From Chara braunii (Eukaryota; Streptophyta; Charophyceae; Charales; Characeae), in contig BFEA01000033.1 in the NCBI GenBank assembly GCA_003427395.1, positions 408,613 to 429,004 on the forward strand: a DNA stretch of 20,392 nucleotides. Reading direction: 5' to 3'. Position 1 is the stretch's first letter, and every line of letters starts with the position of its first letter. The position numbers and the translations under genes are program-made. The notes beneath the pieces are model-generated. The model was not told the DNA's origin and did no database searches. It worked only from the letters and a program-made list of their open reading frames with translations. Positions 16,303 to 20,392 of this stretch are shown here, piece by piece.

Positions 16303-17325
16303 CTTTTTTTTTTGGTCGCTGCAGCGGCCGTCTTTCCCCTTTTTTTTTTTCATTCCGTCGCTTTCGGCGCCGCTTTCCCCTTTTTGGCCGCTGCAACGGC
16401 CGTCGTTCCCCCTTTTTTATCGTTTGGTCAGTTCCGATGCAGACACTCTGTCGCGTCCCTTTTTTTTTCGTTTGGTCAGTTCCGGTGCAGACAGTCTGTC
16501 GCGTTCCCACTGCTCGCTTCTTTTCTTTTTTCGCTTTCCCGCTCGCTTCTTTTCTTTTTTCGTTTTCGTCACGCTCCCACTTTTCCTGCTCGCGTTAGCG
16601 GCAACTTTTTTCGTTTTTGTCACGATCCCACTTTTCCTGCTCGCGTTAGCGGCGAAAGGCATCAGGGCAGCGCAGGAAGCCGCAACACCAACCATCCACA
16701 CCCACACACCCATGCACCCACGCCCATGCCCACACCCACGGCCACATTTCCCTTTTTTTTTTTTCATTCCGTCGCTTTCGGCGCCGCTTTCCCCTTTTCG
16801 GCCGCTGCAACGGTCGTCGTCCCCACCGCAGCAGCAACCATCCAGACCCATGCACCCACGCCCACGCCTGCATTTCCCCCCTTTTTTTTTTCGTTCCGTC
16901 GCTTTCGGCACCGCTTTCCCCTTTTTGACCGCCGTCCCCGGCTGCAGCAGCAACCATCCAGACCCACGCACCCACGCCCACATTTCCCCCTCATTTCCCC
17001 TTTTTCTTTTTTTTTTTCGTTTCGTCGTTTTTTACGCCGTTTTCCCCTTTTTGGCCGCTGCAGCGGCCGTCGTTCCCGCTTCGCGTCCCTTTTTTTTTTT
17101 TTTTCGTTTGGTCAGTTCCGGTGCAGGCATTTCGTTGCGTTCCCGCTGCTCGCTTCTTTTCTTTTTTCTCTTTCCCGCTTTTTTTTCTTTTTCGTCGCGC
17201 TCCCACTTTCCCTTTTGTTTTTCGTTTGGTCAGTTTCGGTGCAGGCAGCCCGTCGTGTTCCCGCTGCTCGCTTTTCTTTTTTCACTTTCCCGCTTTCTTT
17301 TCTTTTTCGTCGCGCTCCCACGGGG
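16303..17325. repeat. Pyrimidine-rich satellite-like tandem repeats
   Basis: T-runs alternate with GC-rich blocks. One block (C(A/G)TT(C/T)CGTCGCTTTCGG.. followed by TTTGGCCGCTGCA) starts at 16351, 16765, 16892 and 17018, the last three with a period of about 127 bp. A second block (CGTTTGGTCAGTTCCG) starts at 16421, 16469, 17105 and 17223. CCACACCCA/CCCACGCC strings lie between. The long frames through it (one of 461 codons) encode Phe/Ser/Pro/His-rich strings with the repeat period and are artefacts. Confidence 0.85.
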
Positions 17326-17326
17326 G

Positions 17327-17359
17327 CACACACACACATACACAGACACATAGATAGAC

Positions 17360-17396
<37 letters not shown>

Positions 17397-17474
17397 CACA
17401 CACATACACACACATGGGGGCACACATACACAAACACAGAGAGACAGACACACGGACACAGACAGACGCGCACA

Positions 17475-17511
<37 letters not shown>

Positions 17512-17518
17512 TCATATA
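17327..17518. repeat. (CA)n-rich microsatellite, imperfect
   Basis: About 190 bp of CACACA with GACACA, CATACA and TAGATA interruptions, directly after the pyrimidine satellite. It ends in an AT-rich TATATAGTTATATG stretch. Confidence 0.95.
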
Positions 17519-20197
17519 CATATAGTTATATGATTATTTATATAAAAGGAATGGTTTTTACGGACCCCGTCCGACACTATTCTGGTACCCATATGGAACC
17601 TCTACCCTGTAAAGGGGCAGTTTACTTGGACTCCAGATTGAGGCTTACCATGGAATGAAGGACCCTCGATGGTGGTACCTGCTCCCCAGGTCTCCCTCGA
17701 AAATGTCTGTTCTTTGAGAATGTACCCCAGGGTCTGAATTTTTAAGCAGGTTCCGGTTACATGCAGATATTCCTTTTTTCATATCTTTTTCGATTCATCT
17801 AGGATTCCCTGGGTAGTCGACTAAGCGGAACCATCTGGAAGACTGCCGATATGAGAGGAAACCTGTACCGGGACCAGAAACCCCGTTATGTTCACCAGCT
17901 GATTAAACCCGCCTTTTTGGACTCATAGTGGGAAATTGCCGCGCGTCTGCTTCGTATTAAGGAACAGCGCGTCGATACTGTTCCTCCTCTTTTCCTGACA
18001 GAAGCGGACGGCCAAATGTGTGGTCATGATTGCGCGCGTTGATGGTGCCCATCATTGGTGTTGCCTAGACGATCGCTATCCCCACACATACGCCAACCGC
18101 CCCTGTTCTGCTGCCCCATTCCATGGGAGTCTTCGCATTGTCGTTCTTCGGCTAGCCGTCCTCCCACGACTGTTCCCGTAGGGCTTTCGTGCTAAAGCAA
18201 GCGTAAGCAGGAATTCCGTGATCGTAATTGAGAGGTGGCGTATTGTCGGAAACCACGGTCCGTGTGATTTCTTCAAAGAGTGTCCGTACATCGTCGCATG
18301 GCGCCTGGACCGGTAAAAGGATTCGTATTCCATCGTCTCTCCCCCCTCCCCCCTTCCCCCACCCCACTTCCAAACGAATGGAGTGCCCAACTTCCTTACT
18401 CTCCCCTTTGTCTATAAGGCTTGACCCATCCCCTATGGAGGCCTATGTCCCATTCAGTATGTTATGTAAGAGGTTATGTTCTCTGAAGATCCAGCGAGAT
18501 GGAAGCTGGTGAAAAGTACTTAAGGGCGTGATCCATCACCCTCTAAACATGCGTCAGCACTTCGGGGCCGTTTGACTGAATTGAGACCTACCTGTCTCTC
18601 TCTCCCCCCCTTTTTTTTGATTGGTAACATCCACCATGGATTATATGTATGTGATAACTCACCCTCTAGTGACCTTGTTTTGTCCTTTCGATGTGCTTGG
18701 CTGCGCATGTTGCTTGTTGACGCGTGTTGTAGGCTATCTTATATGCGTCTTCTCTGGAATTTTAAACGAGAGATTTTCGGGATGGATCTGCTGATTGCGT
18801 TCCATGTGGCGCTCATCTCAGTGCTTATGTTCATGGCATACCTCGCCTTCCTTTCGTTCTTGGACCATCGGTCGATCCGACTTTTGCAGTTTATTAATGA
18901 GTGTAGAAATTCGACTGCTGCTTCCCCATCCGCCAAGTGGTGTAAAGCATAGCCATAAGATGTGGACACTTCGCATTTTATATCTTCTCCGCCGAGCTTA
19001 GTACTTTCTGTAGATTGGCTCCCGTGGATTTTCGAAACTTTCTGGTATTTCTCCGTTTCTTTCTCTTCTTTCTTTCCCCCCCCCTGGTACTGGAAACATG
19101 GCGGCTCCCTTCCGTTTCCCGCTGCCCTCTATTTGCCTTGTATGTGCCTCTTTCCTTGCCATCTCCCTCGTCTTTCTGTTGTCCTTTAGCTTGTTACTTT
19201 TCACTATGTGGATATCTTGCTCTTCTCATCTTCCGATCTGCCTGGCGGACCCACCCCCTCTTTTTTCCTCCTGCGTCCTGAGCATGATTGCCTCGTACTA
19301 TTGGCTATCGTTCCATGGGCTCGGTATTCTCATAATAGGTATCCTCCTGTGTCATCGCAATGAGCAACTTTCGTATGGATGGTACACATGTTATGATGGG
19401 TAGGCGGATCTTCATCAGTTCGTATTAATACTGTTGTTCTGAGATGGCACGAGCATCTTTTCCATGCGTCGGCTTTGTGATAGGAGCTTTTCGAGAGTCG
19501 AACTAAGGCCCTACGAACGCAGGGAACGAGCAGATGTTGAAGGACACATCTCACGGGGATAGCTCGAGGGTTGGTAGAAGGATTCGTGGACGTCCGTCTT
19601 CTGGAGCCCAGCCGTGAGGAAGGGATGGGGGGTATGTGAATCGGTGTTCTGCTGTTGGTATATTGATGGCTGTGCTGTTATCGCCACGTTGTAACTTTGT
19701 GATGACGAGGTCCTCCCATTATGGGCTTTGATGTTGTAGGGGTTGGTCGAAGTCATATGATTCGTGCTCGATCTCGGCTTCCTAATACTCAGGGTGCCAA
19801 TCCTCGTACTTTAACAATGGATGGGCTTCTATTTGCTGAATGATCCGACTATTCCGAATCTTTTACTCGTGTATATTCCATACTGCCGCTTTCATTGTAT
19901 TTGCAGTAACGACCTCGTTGAGTACTCTGTTTTCTCGCCATTGATTGTACGATGCTAGTTTAATCTCGTCGCAGTGAAGATTTGTTTACCATAGTTTGAA
20001 GTGATGCACTTATGTATGAATCAGGTAGGCGTGGTGGATACGGAACAATTGGTGTGGCCTTGATGATGTCTTTGTTTACCGATCGTCATTTGTAATTGCA
20101 TGAACCACGTTGGTACGGTGTGACTCGGTGTTGTTCTCAAACGCAAGTCGTGACGCAATGTGCTGCGACACGGTTGCAAGAGCCACGCAATAAAACC

Positions 20198-20200
<3 letters not shown>
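17519..20200. other. Unassigned, apparently single-copy sequence
   Basis: No tandem repeats or transposon motifs are seen over about 2.7 kb. ORFs are short on both strands and none matches a family I know. Several plus-strand stretches are T/C-rich (18600, 19060-19090, 19255), like introns of a plus-strand gene. ATGs in reasonable context, for example 19098 (AAACATGGCGGCT), open hydrophobic frames of 100 codons (19098-19403), and 18572-18952 has a hydrophobic middle. T-rich DNA gives hydrophobic residues by chance, so I do not call these. If a host gene lies in the window, this is the most likely place. Confidence 0.4.
17803..18042 (+). CDS. Weak exon candidate, unknown product
   Basis: A plausible plant-type 3' splice site (T-rich tract then TCATCTAG, ending 17802) precedes a frame of 41 codons with mixed, protein-like composition (TADMRGNLYRDQKPRYVHQL), which hits TAG at 17926-17928. 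The same frame then runs another 37 codons (WEIAARLLRIKEQRV.. to GHDC) to TGA at 18040. A second T-rich TCATAG precedes the latter part and could be another acceptor. The minus strand also has partly open frames here, and I recognise no family. Treat it as a place to look for transcripts, not as a gene. Confidence 0.15.

Positions 20201-20260
<60 letters not shown>
20201..20260. repeat. (AC)30 microsatellite
   Basis: An uninterrupted run of 30 AC dinucleotides, followed by ATGTATATAC and a run of C. Confidence 0.97.
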
Positions 20261-20265
<5 letters not shown>

Positions 20266-20311
20266 TATACACCCCCCCCCACACACTCCCCTCCAGTCTG
20301 GCACCTACAGA

Positions 20312-20392
20312 CCGTGCCACTCCAAGCACCTACCCACCGAGCCACTCCAAGCCCCTACTGGCCGAGCCACTCCAAGCACCTACCGATTGAGC
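20312..20392 (-). repeat. 25-bp tandem repeats resembling tRNA A-boxes
   Basis: Units 20312-20336, 20337-20361 and 20362-20386 are 25 bp each and nearly identical; a fourth begins at 20387 and runs off the window. A partial related unit lies at about 20295-20311. On the minus strand each unit contains TGGCTCGGTGGG or GCTCAATCGG followed by TAGG, close to the RNA polymerase III A-box consensus and to the heads of the SINEs at 15843 and 16281. No B-box is visible, but the array may continue outside. Confidence 0.8.

Noticed and set aside
16273-17658. 461-codon plus-strand ORF (and overlapping long ORFs on both strands)
   Set aside because: It runs through pyrimidine satellite and (CA)n. The product is Phe/Ser/Pro/His/Thr low complexity repeating with the DNA period, and equally long frames exist in the other phases and on the other strand.
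18152-18373. Minus-strand 73-codon ORF with protein-like composition
   Set aside because: The opposite strand is open over much of the same stretch, no homology is recognised and no minus-strand splice signals are seen.
19098-19403. Small membrane protein with N-terminal hydrophobic segment
   Set aside because: ATG context is good, but the DNA is T/C-rich, which gives hydrophobic residues by chance. There is no family resemblance and no supporting splice or transcript evidence.

Overview
This is non-coding-dominated nuclear DNA of a eukaryote. It has no bacterial operon, no intact host gene that I can recognise, and no CRISPR, rRNA or functional tRNA gene. The contents (a Ty3/gypsy chromovirus primed by an initiator-Met-like tRNA, decayed LINEs, tRNA-derived SINEs, long AG and CA microsatellites, isolated N bases) fit a large, repeat-rich plant or green-lineage genome. 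The gag and chromodomain sequences remind me of charophyte algae such as Chara, but that is recollection and inference, not something the window proves.

Layout. (1) 1-3375: unassigned sequence, then decayed LINE (non-LTR retrotransposon) pieces on both strands: a reverse-transcriptase start fragment on + (1430-1540) and an ORF2 tail with a zinc-binding motif on - (about 3375 down to 2095), interrupted by a 46-bp tandem repeat. (2) 3376-4156: the end of an LTR on +, with an (AG)n tract, followed by a primer-binding site. (3) 4200-4750: AT-rich short and 125-bp tandem repeats. (4) About 4780-6110, minus strand: the 3' end of a second gypsy element (integrase C-terminus, chromodomain, probable 3' LTR with TATA box and U3 direct repeats). 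(5) 6115-14100, plus strand: the main object, a nearly full-length but dead Ty3/gypsy chromovirus of about 8 kb, with LTRs, primer-binding site, a long leader carrying a striking TGACGTGGC array, gag, protease, RT, RNase H, integrase and chromodomain. (6) 14100-16302: one possible and two clear tRNA-derived SINE copies on the minus strand. (7) 16303-17518: pyrimidine-rich satellite, then a CA-rich tract. (8) 17519-20200: unassigned, apparently single-copy sequence with at most weak exon candidates. (9) 20201-20392: (AC)30, then 25-bp tandem repeats that look like iterated tRNA A-boxes, running off the window.

How the parts work together. In the main element the LTRs carry promoter and regulatory DNA, the primer-binding site starts cDNA synthesis, gag would form the particle, and protease/RT/RNase H/integrase would process, copy and insert it, with the chromodomain steering insertion to particular chromatin. 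All of this is inactive here. At least six in-frame stops, about six frameshifts, a lost protease active-site triplet, a lost RNase H aspartate, an integrase C-terminal deletion and roughly 10% LTR-LTR divergence (judged by eye) mark an old insertion. I found no convincing new gene system. The most interesting leftovers are the TGACGTGGC array in the leader, a shared variant primer-binding site that makes a testable prediction about the host tRNA, the chimeric junction at 6110/6115, the tandem SINE pair and the A-box-like tandem array.
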